Positions 31,553 through 43,457 of a DNA stretch of 64,000 bases are shown here, piece after piece (the stretch's first letter is position 1; every line of letters starts with the position of its first letter). The DNA is from Neoceratodus forsteri (Eukaryota > Chordata > Ceratodontiformes > Ceratodontidae), in NCBI GenBank assembly GCA_016271365.2, contig CM057453.1, positions 499,943,001-500,007,000 on the forward strand. Reading direction: 5' to 3'. Made by a program: the position numbers and the translations under genes. The notes below the pieces were generated by a model that ran no database searches, was not told where the DNA came from, and saw only the letters and a list, made by a program, of their open reading frames with translations.

Positions 31553-33647
31553 GTGGGGAAACCTGTATTTACCTATCTTTGTTTTGTTTTTCAGACTGTT
31601 ACTGCTTGCAACCTATCTTTTACTATGTGCCTTAGTGAACATTCTCGAACCAGCTCCAAAGAATCACCAGATGCTCCATCACCTGAATCCTGTACACTCA
31701 AGAGACCCACGTTTCCACATCTAATAATGGGGGCGTGGTCATCTGACTTCCATCTACCCATGTAACTGTGCATGAACGAAAGAATGCCTATCTTAATGTA
31801 ATGGTGGTTTCTCCAGATAACGCTACTGTGCAAACTGAATGGAGAACTGGTAATTCTACCAAACCAGGCCTTCCAGTGGCCCATCTTGCAAAAGGAACCT
31901 TTTAAGGCTGGCCTAATGCCCGTATCTGCCCCAACAGAACTCTGTGTAAATGCCAAATTCATCAACATCATACGGGAGTGTACAACATTATGGCAATATT
32001 AGGGCCAGACTTTTGTGCTCAATATTTTAATGCCACCATGCGCTATAACTGTTTAACTCAGTCAATTGCAACTGCTGCTCTTTTCCTCACAGTCACACCA
32101 GCATCATTAGATGAACCTTTAGAGTGCCCCACCATGGAACCAGGTCAACCTAGTGGCCTGGCAGCAACTTCCAGCCGGGACACTTATCAATAATGTTCAA
32201 TTTATGCATTTCCTGTTATTTTTAATATTGCACACTGGAACATGGCCGAATTCAGCCATTGCTCCAAAACAAATATATATCCAAATTTCATGCCACTATG
32301 TTATTAGACATTGTTGCACCATTTCAAGCATGTGCACATGACCCTGTAGCTGGGCAGCATACTACTGATCATACAGGCGTGTTCTGTCCCAAACGCCCTA
32401 ACCGCAGTTTGAGTGCAACAGGTGTGACAGGAATCACAGGTACTGTTACAGGTCTATTTGGCTCAGGCATGTCAATCTGGAACAGAGCTGATTTAGCAAA
32501 AATGAAGTGAGGTATCAAATACTTCAATTGTAAACAAGCTCAAAATGTGATACAGCCCATGCTGCATGGTATTGATGGTTTATCTCAGGAGGAAAAGTTC
32601 ACGGTGTAGAACATGCACGATATAGCACATCTGTTTAATGAGACCCAAATTAAAATCAATAAATTGATTTACTATAACAGTAAAGAAGCCAATGAGCAAC
32701 ACAAAGGCAGGAAATCATGTGTTCAGCTTATTGCAGATATGCCATAAACACTATCACCATTCTCTTTCGGGATCTCAAATCAGGGTGCATTCCTGATTTA
32801 ATCCAAGAGAAACGTATGGCCAGATGGTACTGCCCATATAAGTCTCTGACCTGTACTACCAAGTGCATGGCCAGAACCATTTCCTCTTCTTTAGCCACAG
32901 CCAGGAAATTGTGTTATGCCACACCACATCCTAATCAAGGGCCCTGTTACATGACTCATCAGTGTGCCATTAGGGACACCTTATACATCTCTTTCACCGT
33001 GTCGCTACCAATCTTCGGTAAGGATTCTTCCGTTTTTGACAAACTGACTAAAGTCTACTCCGCGGGCCACCTGGAGGGCAGCATCTACCGAAAATGGATC
33101 AACCTTCCTCCTCTGCTGGTATTTCATCCTCAACTTGACACCTGGGTAGCCCCACATACTGACTGCTGTGCCATAAAGGGGTACCACTATCTGTGACGAT
33201 GTGATGTATTTGATGTAACTATGCCGATGTACAGTTACTCTCTGAACTCTATGGACTTATCATATACTTTTGATGATGACCTTTTCGAGCCTGATCCTGT
33301 TAATGTCGCATCATCTTCTCCACTGTCTAATGGAACACATGTGCCACGAGAAGCCATGCAATGCCTTACCAGCCAGATGGCAAATCCCTCCATCATCTGC
33401 CCTGTGCAACTCATGAAGTGGCGCCTTCCTCAAGTTCCAGTTACCTACAACAGCGAAGGACAATACTGCATTGTGACCAACTACAAGACTTTCTCCTAAG
33501 GACCTCTCACCTGTGGTGTTGATATGCCTAACTTCTGTTTTGTACCACATGAATGCACTATCATTGGTCATACTGTTATCACCCCTGTTCCTACCCCGGA
33601 ACTTGATTACATCAATAGTGACCCTGACTATGTCAATGCTACAGAAA
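31553..33647 (+). pseudogene. Retroviral env region, upstream part (degraded)
   Basis: Position after integrase and a series of Cys- and Asn-rich open pieces (31553-31765, 31978-32193, 32259-32510, 32717-33196, 33221-33499) mark an envelope gene. A Gly-rich hydrophobic stretch near 32420-32490 could be the fusion-peptide area of the transmembrane subunit. Stops include one near 32508. There is no clear furin site or disulfide loop. DIRS4 is inserted at 33647/33648 and the frame is picked up again at 46966. Confidence 0.7.
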
Positions 33648-33859
33648 GTACAGTTAAGTAAGAATTTATCATAACAGTAGATCTTCAAGAGGAGCTCTTG
33701 CAGCAAGTTACACCATAAGGACTAAGCCGGCGGTGCCAGGACCACATGGAAAACTTCTAGCTAGCAGTCTACAGCGGGGGACCGCTCCCTGATGTTGGCC
33801 CACTCCCGACATCAGCCAATGGTATAAAAGGGGTGGTCCCCAAGCCCAACCCTAGTTCT
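33648..33859. repeat. DIRS4 left inverted terminal repeat
   Basis: Begins gtacagttaagtaagaattt and carries the ttctagctagcagtctacag block. TATAAAA at 33823-33829 faces inward on the plus strand, with a CCAAT (33816-33820) directly before it. Confidence 0.88.
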
Positions 33860-33978
33860 CCCACCAGAGACCCCGGCACAGGTAAAAATCGGAGAACTGA
33901 GGAGGTTCCTCAAAATGAGGAAAAGAAGGTAGCTGGGCATGTAGAAGGAGATATCAGGGGGAAGGAGATAAAGCAGCA

Positions 33979-34086
33979 CCTGCTGCAAGATCTTCTCTCC
34001 AAGATCTATTGTTACAGTAAGTTTTTATGTAACTGTACTATCTTACTTCGAGTGTGAGCTCTTGCAGCAGATTACACCATAAGGAC
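33979..34086. repeat. DIRS4 internal complementary region
   Basis: Contains gatctattgttacagtaagt, the taactgtactatcttacttc junction and gctcttgcagcagattacac. It is complementary to both outer ends of DIRS4. Confidence 0.86.
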
Positions 34087-34149
34087 CAAGTCCTAAGCAG
34101 TACAAGGACAAACCCTGACAGACTGGTGGAGGAAGCAGGTGACTATAGT

Positions 34150-35197
34150 CCTTACAAAAGCAGGCCCTGAAGGACAGTCAGGCTGAAGTCTGTCCTGCGC
34201 CTGGAAGCAATGTCCAAACTGTAGTGCTTAATGAAAGTGTGGAATGAACTCCAGGTGGCAGCCGGACAGATATCTGCCACTGAAATGTTGCGCAAAAAGT
34301 AAAAGAAACAGCAACTCCCCTGGTGAAATGGCCTTTAACCGATCTCGGTAAAGGCTTGTATTTTTGGCAACAGTAACAATGCCGTGAACCAACCACTTTG
34401 ATGACAGAGTCTGCTTAGAAACAGGCACCCCTAGAGTTTTCGGCATGAATGAAACAAACTAATCAGATTTCCTGCTATCCTGGGTACGAGACAAATAGCA
34501 GAGTACCCAGCGAACATCCAGGGTATGAAGCAGAGCCTCCCCTCGATTTGAATGCTCTGGTTAATATACCAGAAGATGGACGTCCTGATTAAGGGTAAAC
34601 TCGGATACCACCTTAGGCAAAAACTTAGGACTGGTTATCAAGGACACCCTGTCCTCATGGAAAACTAAATAAGGCTCTTTGCACATCACAGCCTGAAGCT
34701 CAGAAATCCTCCAAGCAGAAATAACGGCAACTAAAAACAACACTTTCCATGACAGAAAGCGCAGCTCGCAGCCCATGGCTGACTTGAAGGAAGGCAAATT
34801 ATTTTTTTTCCAAAACAAATAAAAGATCCCATGGAGGGACAGAGTCTTGAATGGGAGGCTTCAGATGTAGAATACCTCACAGAAAGGTGCGGGGTAAATC
34901 CAGTTGGGCAAGAGCCTTGCCCTGAACCCATGCATGATAAGTAGAAACAGCAGACAAATGTATCTTAATGGAACAACAGCTCAGTCTAGAGCCCAACAGA
35001 GAAAGGAGATACTCTAGAACGGCGTTTACTAGACAGGTAAGGGGATCAAACTGGCGAGTGGAGGCCCAAATGCAAAACTGCTTCCACTTCAAGGCATTGG
35101 TGGCCCTAGTAGAAGGCTTTCTGGTGGCTACTAGGACATCCGCTACCCTAGGGAGACCCTGAACCGGGTAATCGCTAAGTCTGAAGGAGCCATGCAT
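34150..35197 (-). pseudogene. DIRS4 tyrosine recombinase
   Basis: Core-binding part 35197-34877 (VADVLVATRKPSTRATNALKW). Catalytic part: SAWRISELQAV (about 34700) with Arg, KGHFTRGVAVS (about 34330) with HxxR, and a C-terminal block in another frame where the Tyr context would lie (about 34230). A T-run at about 34799-34808 and further frame changes break it into at least four pieces. Inactive as read. Confidence 0.88.
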
Positions 35198-36949
35198 GCA
35201 GGTGCAGCGATCTGAGATCTGGATGGACTAGAGTCCCTCTCTTCTGGGAGAGCAAGTGTGAGCTCAAGGGCAGAGGAAGCGGAGGTTCTGCTGCCAGTTG
35301 TTGCACTAGAGGGAACCAAATCTGCCGAGGCCAGTAGGGAGCTATCAGGATCATGTCCGCACCCTCTGACTGCAACTTGAGAAGGACTCTCTGAAAGAGT
35401 GGGAAGGGAGGAAAGACGTACAGGAATCTCCCTGTTCAGCAAAGAGACAACGCGTCTCGCCAGAAAACACCAGGCTCTGGATCTAGTGAGCAGAAATTGG
35501 GCAGTTTGGCGTTGAGTGGGTATGCGAAGAGGTCAAACTCAGGATGACCACACTTGTCAAACAGGCTTTCCGCAACTGATTGCAGAAGCTCCCACTCATG
35601 AACTTTGGACCGAGACCAACTTAGGCTGTCGGGCAAGGTGTTCTGGACAACTGGAACATGCATGGCAGACAGTTCCAGTTTGTGATTGATGGCCCAATAC
35701 CATACCCTCATGGCTTCTCTGTAGAGGGGGTATGAGTGAGTGCCGCCCTGTTTGTTGATGTAAAAGACCACCGACATGTTGTCCATCTGGATAAGAAGGT
35801 GGCCCGGGACTAGATCTGTCTCAAAGGCTTATGTGGCATAAAGGATCACTCAGCCCTGGCCTGAAGCATCCATAGTCAGAGACTGGAGAGAAGGCTCCCT
35901 CCGGAAGATTATCCCCTTAAGATTGGGAGGATAGTCACCACTGGAGTGTCTGCCGAACTGGCTCTGAGACTCTGACAGGTAGGTCCAAGTCATCCATGCG
36001 ATAATCCCATTGGATCCACAAGGTCAACTGTGGTATTTTCATGTGCAGTCTTGCCAATAGGACAGTTGCGATAGCTGCTGCCTTGTGCCCCAAAAGCTTG
36101 AGGACAACCCTGGCAGGAATCAGGTGAGGCGAGGACACCTCTTGGACATGAGCTGGAAGGCATTCTGCACTGTCTAGGGGCAGAAAGGCTTTCCCTTGGA
36201 TGCTGTCCAGGACTGCGCCAATAAACTGGAGCCACTGGCTTGGCCAAGGGGAGGACTTGGGGAGATTTAGGGTAATCCCCAGGTTGCAGAACAGAGAAAA
36301 AGTGTCTTCCATGGTTTGTAACAGCTGCTTCCTGGTGGGGGCTGTGAGGAGCCAATCATCCAGGTAGGGGAAGACATAATGACCTTTTCTCAGTAAGGCC
36401 ACTGCTACCACCGAGAGGCGCTTTGTAAAGATCTCAGGAGCCGAGGACAGGCCAAATGGCAAAAAGCTCGGAACTGGTAATGTTGGCACTGAAAGAGTAA
36501 CCACAGAAATCTTATGTGGGGCTGGGAGATCAGGATGTGAAGCTATGCACCCTGCATCTCCAGAGAGAAAAGCCAATCCCCTTGATGGAGAAGGGGAATC
36601 AGCCCTGGAAGGGTGACCATCCTGAACCTTTTGTATCCTACAAATTTGTTCAGATTGCTGAGATCCAGGATAGGGCGCAGATGTCCTGTTTTCTTGGGAA
36701 CCAAGGAAAAGTGAAAATAGAAGCTCTTTCCTCTTTGGGCCACTGGAATCGGTTCTATGGGCCCATTTGAGTTGAAGCGCCTCGATTTCCTGCTGGATGA
36801 GGGCAGCGTGCAGTGGGGAATAATGGGAGGGCAGGGGAGGGTTGTCCGGTGGTAGCTCTAGGAATTCTAGAGTGTGTCCCTTTTTGATCAATTGCAGCAC
36901 CCAGTGATCTGACGTTATCCTGCTCCGTCCCTCGAGACAGAGCGAGAAA
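35175..36949 (-). pseudogene. DIRS4 RT, RNase H and methyltransferase-like domains
   Basis: The leader SDHWVLQLIKKGHTLEFLEL (36900) starts a 321-codon open frame to 35935, apart from local frame oddities. RT contains FHFSLVPKKTGHLRPILDLS in an overlapping frame (36743), FGLSSAPEIFTKRLSVVAVA and HYVFPYLDDWLLTAPT (about 36370), then NLPKSSPWPSQWLQFIGAV. RNase H has MDNMSVVFYINKQGG (35786). The methyltransferase-like part has FDLFAYPLNAKLPNF. The RNase H TDASG block at about 35870 is damaged. Confidence 0.89.
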
Positions 36950-37481
36950 TTTTATTTATTGAAATGTTTCACCAGAAAGGCACACTAAGCAACAAGATGT
37001 TTGTCTCCCGGTGTGACCTGTGGGGGGGTTGGGGTAGGGAACAATGTGACAGAATACAGAAAATGTTACAATGTTGGAATACAGTTTGCTTACTTGCATA
37101 CAATGAGAGCAGGAGGGATTACAGGTAGATAACATTGGCTAACAATGCAACAGTTACTGGTAAGTATAGTAGATATGAAGACACATATAGCAAATTGGCA
37201 ACAGTTGGTGACAGTTGGTAACACTGGAACACACATAATAACCTGGCAGCAGTATCTAGCACTAGATGGTAAGGTGACCCAATAGTAGTTGGTAGCCATT
37301 AGTGTAACATAGATATTCAAAATTTACAGTGATTGGAGTAAAAAGAGGAAGAATGCAAGGAGGGAATGAAAAATTGAACAGGGCAGAATGGAAGAAGAGA
37401 AAGGAAATTTACGGAGAGACTCAGACAGAACACGATTTTCAAGGCAAACAGAGATGACAGGGTGGACTAAAGTGCATATAA

Positions 37482-37888
37482 GGCCCTGTCCACACTACAC
37501 CGCTCTGGTCCAGTAACAGATGCAATCCATTACGGCCGGGGAGCGGTGCAGTGTGTTCTCATTGCGGCGGTGTCCGTTATGGGACCGTACCGCCCGGTCC
37601 ACACTAGGGAGTGCGGGTGACCATTACAGCGCCCATTCCCAGAGATACAGCTAATGGCTGCGCCACAGAGCCCTACGAGGACCATAACCGCGTGCCCACA
37701 CTTGGCCCGGTAACACATTACGAGGCGCAAACTGGTTTCATAACCGTTGTTGAAACCATCTCATATGTCAGTTTCAACTAGCGATTCTGGACGCCTTCTG
37801 TAACGTTACAGGGTGTAAATGCAAAACCGTTGCGGTAGCGGTTTGGGCACTCTGTAATGTTACAGAGGCGTAGTGTGTGGACAGGGCC
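37482..37888. mobile_element. Harbinger-like MITE
   Basis: 407 bp with terminal inverted repeats GGCCCTGTCCACACTAC at the left and gtagtgtgtggacagggcc at the right (2 bp difference). TAA on both sides (37479-37481 and 37889-37891) is a 3 bp duplication as made by PIF/Harbinger elements. It is GC-rich inside with no coding, so it depends on a transposase in trans. Confidence 0.82.
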
Positions 37889-37891
37889 TAA

Positions 37892-38796
37892 GAGGGGAAT
37901 AGGGTTAGGCTATAAGGGCTTAATTCAGTGTAGGAGTAGGCCAGTGTTAGGCTATGTTTACCGGAAGTGGGGGTAGGAGGAGAGGAGAGGTAGAATGTCT
38001 CCCTCCTGGCTATAGCACTTTAAAACCTGACAATGCCCTTCAGCTGCTCCGCTGTCTTCTAGTGTTCCCCTCAATCCGTCCCAGTTAATCCCTTGCCCTG
38101 CTACCTCTCCTTTCCGACCTCTAGCTATTTCCAAGCTACCTCACCCTGCTTAGAGTCCATTGCACTACATTGCTCTTTCACCTGTACTGCATCATTCATA
38201 TATAACTTCTGTCCTGTACCGTCTGCCCCTTCAAATGTATTGTATTTCCACTGCTTGAATTGCCTTTCCCAAGCCTGTTATGTTTGTATTTGTTTTCAAA
38301 GTTGACGTGGAACCTTTGTAGCAGAGCCATGGCTCAAAGGTATTGTAATCCTAGAATTTCAATAAACAATAAAGAGTGTGGCAGGGTGATGAGAGAGAGA
38401 GGTATTGTAGGTAGGGGGTATCCAAGGGGGAGAATTGGGTGGGGAGCTGAAATTCAGCAATGTCCTGCTATCCCTATCAGGGCAGGGTGGTGCACAGCTC
38501 TACTGGTAGGACACAGGTTATAGGCGATGAGAGTTATTTATATGTAGTGATCTGAGAGAGGGGAGTGCTGGGAGAGGGATGTTGTAGGAGGGGGTAGCAG
38601 AGGTCAACTATAGCAGGGGGGGTAGTACCCCACCAGTGTGCTGAGTGACCCTGCCTGCACAAGGCAGTGATCTAGCAGTGACTGAGAGGGTGCAGTAAAA
38701 GGAGAAATAGGGGAAAGGGGGTAAAGTCGTTGCCCACCATGCGCTATGGATCCTGCCTGCACAAGGCAGTGATCGAGCTCACAGGAGGGAGATAGA
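37892..38796. other. Non-coding segment within the LINE insertion
   Basis: No protein is recognised. The plus strand at 38000-38370 runs into caataaacaataaag, which looks like a polyadenylated 3' end in the opposite orientation to the LINE. A 23 bp sequence (cctgcctgcacaaggcagtg plus three bases) occurs at 38650-38672 and again at 38752-38774. It may include a small second insertion. Confidence 0.45.
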
Positions 38797-40745
38797 TTAA
38801 GGGTAGAGAAAGAAGGGGGAGGAACACTTTAGGAGGAGGGATAGTAGGGGACTAGGAGGAGCATGATCAGAGGAAAATAAGAGTGGTGGGGAGTAGGCAT
38901 ACGGTAATATGGGCTTAGGGGAGATGGTGAGGGGATTAGGGAGGGTCATGGCAGGCACAGGAAGGGGCAATGAAGTTCTTGAAGGCAGAGTTAATGGAGT
39001 AGCAAGAGGATGAGTGGCGAATTTGAGGGGGAAGTAAATTCCAGATTTTTGGGAGGCGATAAGAATAACCCGATTGGCCAATAAGGACGGAGCGGCGTGG
39101 GGACCACCAGGTTCGTGGAGTCGGTAGATCTTAGGGAGTGGGAAGGGGGGTTGTAAATGCAGGGAGAGATAGGAGGGAAGTTCACCAAGCCAGTGCTTGG
39201 AGGTGAATTTTGCCAAGTGACAGAGATGTTGGTTTGTCAGGGAAGGGAAGGATAGGGCATAGTAGAGATCACAATGATGAGTGCAGAGGGGGGTGTCAAG
39301 GGCAAAATTGCAAAAGGAGTTGAAGAGGGTATCTAGTCTGACCAAGAAGGACTTGGGGCAGCACCGTAGACTACGTCACAGTAGTAGAAGATAGACAGGA
39401 TCATCTTCTGGACAATCTCATGCCTAACTGTCGGCTGGATGCAGGCACAGTTCCTTAATAAGGCGCCGAGCTTGGGACGCAATTTTTTTCTGAATGGCGT
39501 CGATATGACCAGAGAAGTTCAGGTGTTGGTCCAGCCAGATACCTAAATACCTGAAGGAGGATGTGACCTCGAGTAAAGTCCCATCAAGAGTGTAGAAGGA
39601 GGATAGAGAAGGAAACCTGGTAAGTGTCTGCCTGGTGCCAGAGGTCATGGAGACTATTTTTTTGGCATTGCGAGATAGTTGGCAGTTTGCAAACCAATGC
39701 TGCACTTTGTTGAAGTCGTGCTGCAAGTTGGATGCAACCTTGGTGGGGCAGGAGCCAGATGCATACAAGACTGTGTCATCAGCATACATGTGAATGGAGG
39801 AGAAGGGAGAGCAGGTGGATGGGAGATCGTTTAGAAAAACAGAGAATAGTATGGAGCCTAACACTGATCCCTGGGGGATGCCAGTCCTTATCGGGAGGGG
39901 TGGGGAAATTGCAACAGAGATCTTGACTGACTGGGTTCGGCCAGTGAGGTATGCCCTGAACCAGTCTGTGGCTAAGGGGGATAGCCCAGCTGTTGACAGG
40001 GTGTTAAGGAGAAGGGAGTGGGAGACTGTGTCGAAGGCTTTGGTCAGATCAACAAAAATGGCTGAGGTGATTTGGCCATTGTCTATTCCTGTGAAGATAG
40101 AATCAGTGAGCCGAAGAAGGGAGTGGTGGTGGTGGTGGAGTGATTTTTCCTGAAGCCAGACTGATAAGGGGTGAAGAAGGAGGAGTCATTGAGGTAAGCG
40201 GTCAGCTGGGAGAGGGCTAGGTGTTCCTTAAGTTTGGCAAGGGTAGGAAGAAGAGAGAGATGGGGTGGTAGTTGCCAGGGGAGCTGTGGTCTCTGCCTTT
40301 GGGGAAGGGAAGGCAAACTGCATGTTTCCATGGGGATGGTACTGAGGCGGTTGAGAAAGAGAGGTTTAGGATAATAAAGAGTGGGTAGGCGATGGCTGGG
40401 GCTGAGAAGGGTAGTAGTTTAGGGTCAAGGCCATTTGGGGAGGAACGTTTTGAAGGGCTAATCACTAGCAGGACATTTAGGGTGTCATTTGGGGAGACAG
40501 TTGTGAAGGAGAAGGTGGAATCGGGGGGGTCGTTCATATGCAATAGGAAGGGAGGAAGGGAGAAAGGGTGGGGAATAGTTTGGAAGGGATTGGAGTAGCT
40601 CTTCAGCACAAGTGGTGTAATAGGAGTTAAATTCAGTAGCTACTGCAACTGGATTGGCAACGAGGGTGGCATTTATCTTTAAGTATAGGGGTGGGTGGAC
40701 AGGATGGGGGGGGTAAAGAGGGCATGGACCACTCTCCAGAACTTG
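38797..40745 (-). pseudogene. LINE reverse transcriptase (family unresolved)
   Basis: In order on the minus strand: a pre-RT block FNSYYTTCAEELLQ (about 40610); RT blocks SSPNGLDPKLLPF, WKHAVCLPFPKG and SSPGNYHPISL (40450-40260); PYQSGFRKNHSTTT (about 40150); DLTKAFDTVSHSLLL; GIPQGSVLGSILFSVFLNDL (about 39880-39840); and the catalytic MYADDTVLY (about 39785). A block FRYLGIWLDQHLNFSGHI precedes the C-terminal region to 38797. Frame changes occur near 40330, 40085 and 39400. The YADD Asp pair is intact. It is neither of the CR1 type of copies A/B nor the L2 at 52340. Confidence 0.85.
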
Positions 40746-40764
40746 AAGGGGTAGGAGTTGCCTC

Positions 40765-43250
40765 CCCCAGGAATTCGACTGGGGGCAGGGGGTTGGGCAA
40801 GGGGTCAGGCACTGGTGCTGGGTGTAGGCAGAGCTGCCTAGGAGGACTTAGCGGCTCTAGGAGCTGTTCCTCATGGGGTCTAGGAGGTTGCCTTTCTTTT
40901 GAAGGCGCCTCGCTGCTGCTGCTGTCCTCGGGACTGTTGACCAGAGAAGCGGCAAAAGGACTGGCGTCTGAACTGCTTTTAATTGGACCGGTACATGGTG
41001 TGCACCGACCCGATAGCCTTGCCCGAGTCCTGAAGGTGAGTACTAATTTGCTCAAACTCTTCACCAAATAGGACTGAGCCTTTGAAGGGGGCATCCATAA
41101 TGCCTGCCTGGACGTCCAGAGAGAAACCCGAGACCCAGAGCCAAGTATGCCTTCTTATGCAGACCCCGGTGCCGCAGCTCTGGCAGCAGTGTCAGCAGAA
41201 TCATAAGAACAATGCAGGAAGTGGGTGCCAACATCCGACCTAAACTTTAAAAGGTGGAGCAGCTCCGCCTTTTGGGGAACATCAGGCAGGGCCTGAGCCA
41301 GCTCCATGCCTTGCTCCAACAGGGCATTCTGGTATGGAACCACATGAGTGAGGAAGTTGAGGGAGAGAACAGTACACGTGGCAGAAGCATATACCTTTTT
41401 GGCAAGCTGGTCCAGCTGTTTTGATTCCCTGTCAGGAGGCTGGGTGCTCAGGTGTCTGGGCCGTTTAGATCTATTGTGGGCAGCCGTAATCACCATGGAC
41501 TCCACCAAGGGATGTTTCCCCAAAAAGGGTTCATTCCAAGGAGCTCTGTAAAGACGGTCTGACTTTTTGGGCACCGCCGAGGAAGTGGAAGGGTGCTGCC
41601 AGGCAATCCTGGTGACATCCTCAAAGGTGTCGACCAAAGGAGGCACCACATTGGGTTTAGGATCCTTCTGACAGAGGTACTTAGCTAGACGACATCATTC
41701 TAGGTCCAGGTCTTCTGTGTCTCAGCCCATATTAGCTTGAATATGGTGCATGATGTCCATAAAAGACGGATTGTCAGGTGGGGATCTGGGGGAGTTCTTA
41801 ATAATCAGAGGCAAAGGAGCCCCCCTGAAACGGAAAACCTAGAAGAGGAGGAAAAGCTGTGGCTGGAATCCTCTGAAAACAAAGATCTGGAGGAAAAGTG
41901 CTGGGACCAGCATTCAGTGGAGAGGCGCCTGCGCCTATCTGAGGACTTGGAGAAGGAGTAGCACCTCCTACCTTTACAGCCAAAATGATCTCTCTCTCCA
42001 AGCCACATGGCTGTGAGGTCACTTCCCTAGGTTGGGGAGTAGTCTCCCTCGGTTTGGCAGTCGTCGGATCCTTAGTAGGGGTGAGGAAGGCTTCTGTGGA
42101 AGAAGGTTGCCCTTAATAGTATTCTACCAGGATGAAAAGAGGTCCTAGATGTCTGATAGTGGGATGCTAAGCTCAGGGGGAACATTCGGCATCAGTGTAG
42201 ACAGACCAGGCATTGGACCCTGAGGAGGCGGCGGCTCTTGTGGATCAGGGGTAGCTAGCATCAGCCCCTCCAGAGTACGGTGATCTGGTGCCACCGTCAG
42301 GTCAGGCAACGGTCCCTCAGACGTCGGATTAGGGGAGGCATGCTCCTTCTCAAATGACGTACGAGGCTCCGGGGATGACAACTGGGAGATTGTTGAAACG
42401 GACGCTGGGGAGGCCACCATCGAAGGGGTGAGCATATGCTGGCGCTGGTCTCAGGTAGCGGCTGGTGTTTGCTTAGGTGATGCCCACTTAGGAGAGCTAA
42501 ATCCTGAAGAAGGCAGAGGCGTCACTCTCCCAAGGGAAGTGAGCACATGCCCCTGGCGTCGGAGGGAGGAGTCAGCCCTGGACTCTGAGGCAGGGTTGAC
42601 GGACGCCTTGGCCGGTTGGACAAAAGGTAAAGACCCACCGCTGGAGGAAGAACCGGCCGAGCCACCTGGCTGAGAGCCAAAAGACTGCATGGAGGGCCTG
42701 AGCTTCCAGGGCTACAGGGCCGATGGTGAAGACCTGGACCCTGAAGAACCTCCACCTGATGTCAGGACCAGGACAGGAGGCCTAACCATCGGGAGCCCGG
42801 AAGGGGTGAGGAATGCCTGGGGTGTCGAGTCTGATCTCTCATGGAAGGAGGACCCAGAACAGATGGCCGACATGCGGGGACTGGGAACGAGAGTCCGCAG
42901 AGGACTCGCCCTTGTGCTTCTCCTTATTGTGGTGCTTCCCCTACGACTTCTTGTCCTTATGGTGAACTGAAGAGGTCGATGCCCCAGAAGCAGGTGAAGA
43001 TGAAGAGCTTTTAACCTGGATTTCCTTCTACATGGCTGCTGTTTTTCTAGCAAGAAGGATTTGAGGACTTTCTGGCGTCGAATCCTGGTCCTGCTGCTGA
43101 ACTTCAAACAATACTGGCAGACCTCGGTGTTGTGATCTGGGCCAAGACAGAAGAAGCAGGCTGAACGGTCGTCTTTGGCCAAGATTTGCTTGTCATTGGC
43201 ACACTTGGACTGGCACCACTCAACTGAGGAAGATGGAGAAGAAAACATGC
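40765..43250 (-). pseudogene. DIRS4 gag-like protein
   Basis: The start at 43248 gives MFSSPSSS, followed by the Cys/His cluster (SKCANDKQI with one Cys replaced by Asn, CFFCLGPDH, CQYC) and a basic Lys/Arg segment. The middle (42755-41798) is Ser/Pro-rich in shifting frames. The capsid-like part (41649-41155) has LVDTFEDVTRIAWQH, HLSTQPPDRESKQLDQLA and SADTAARAAAPG, and a further piece leads to 40765 (ARLSGRCTPCTGPIKSSS). The LINE insertion starts directly after it. Confidence 0.83.
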
Positions 43251-43457
43251 AAAGAAAAAAACACTAATTTTGAGGTTAAATAAAACAAAACACTGGAAAA
43301 TGTGTAAAAATGGTGGTCGACTAGAGCAGAAGGTGTCCGTGGAGCTGATGTGCGTGGGTTGATGGTGGGGAAAAAACTAGGGTACTAACATACTAACATA
43401 CTATTTGCCAGCAGATTAGGCCTTACGGTCTATCGAGTCTGCTCGAACCTTAGACCC

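Larger units (their letters stand above)
25150..33647 (+). mobile_element. Endogenous retrovirus, gamma/epsilon-like, interrupted by DIRS4
   Basis: An old proviral copy on the plus strand: 5' LTR, PBS, gag region (25899-27723), protease (27790-27990), RT (28220-29433), RNase H (29690-30160), integrase (30324-31530) and env (31553-33647, resuming at 46966). Stops and frameshifts occur in every gene. A QYVDDF polymerase box and a GPF/Y-type integrase C-terminus place it in the gamma/epsilon-like (class I) group. No 3' LTR is recognised, and DIRS4 splits env. Confidence 0.88.
36950..40760 (-). mobile_element. Non-LTR retrotransposon (LINE) inserted between DIRS4 RT and gag
   Basis: On the minus strand the 3' end is at about 36950 with an AATAAA-type A-rich tail (caataaataaaa), exactly where DIRS4 coding stops. 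RT coding lies at 40745-38797. The 5' end (about 40745-40765) is truncated, with no endonuclease seen. The segment 37400-38790 holds a MITE and other non-coding sequence, so the LINE 3' region may itself be composite. The family is not resolved; RT motifs are of the CR1/L2/Jockey-like type. Confidence 0.78.
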
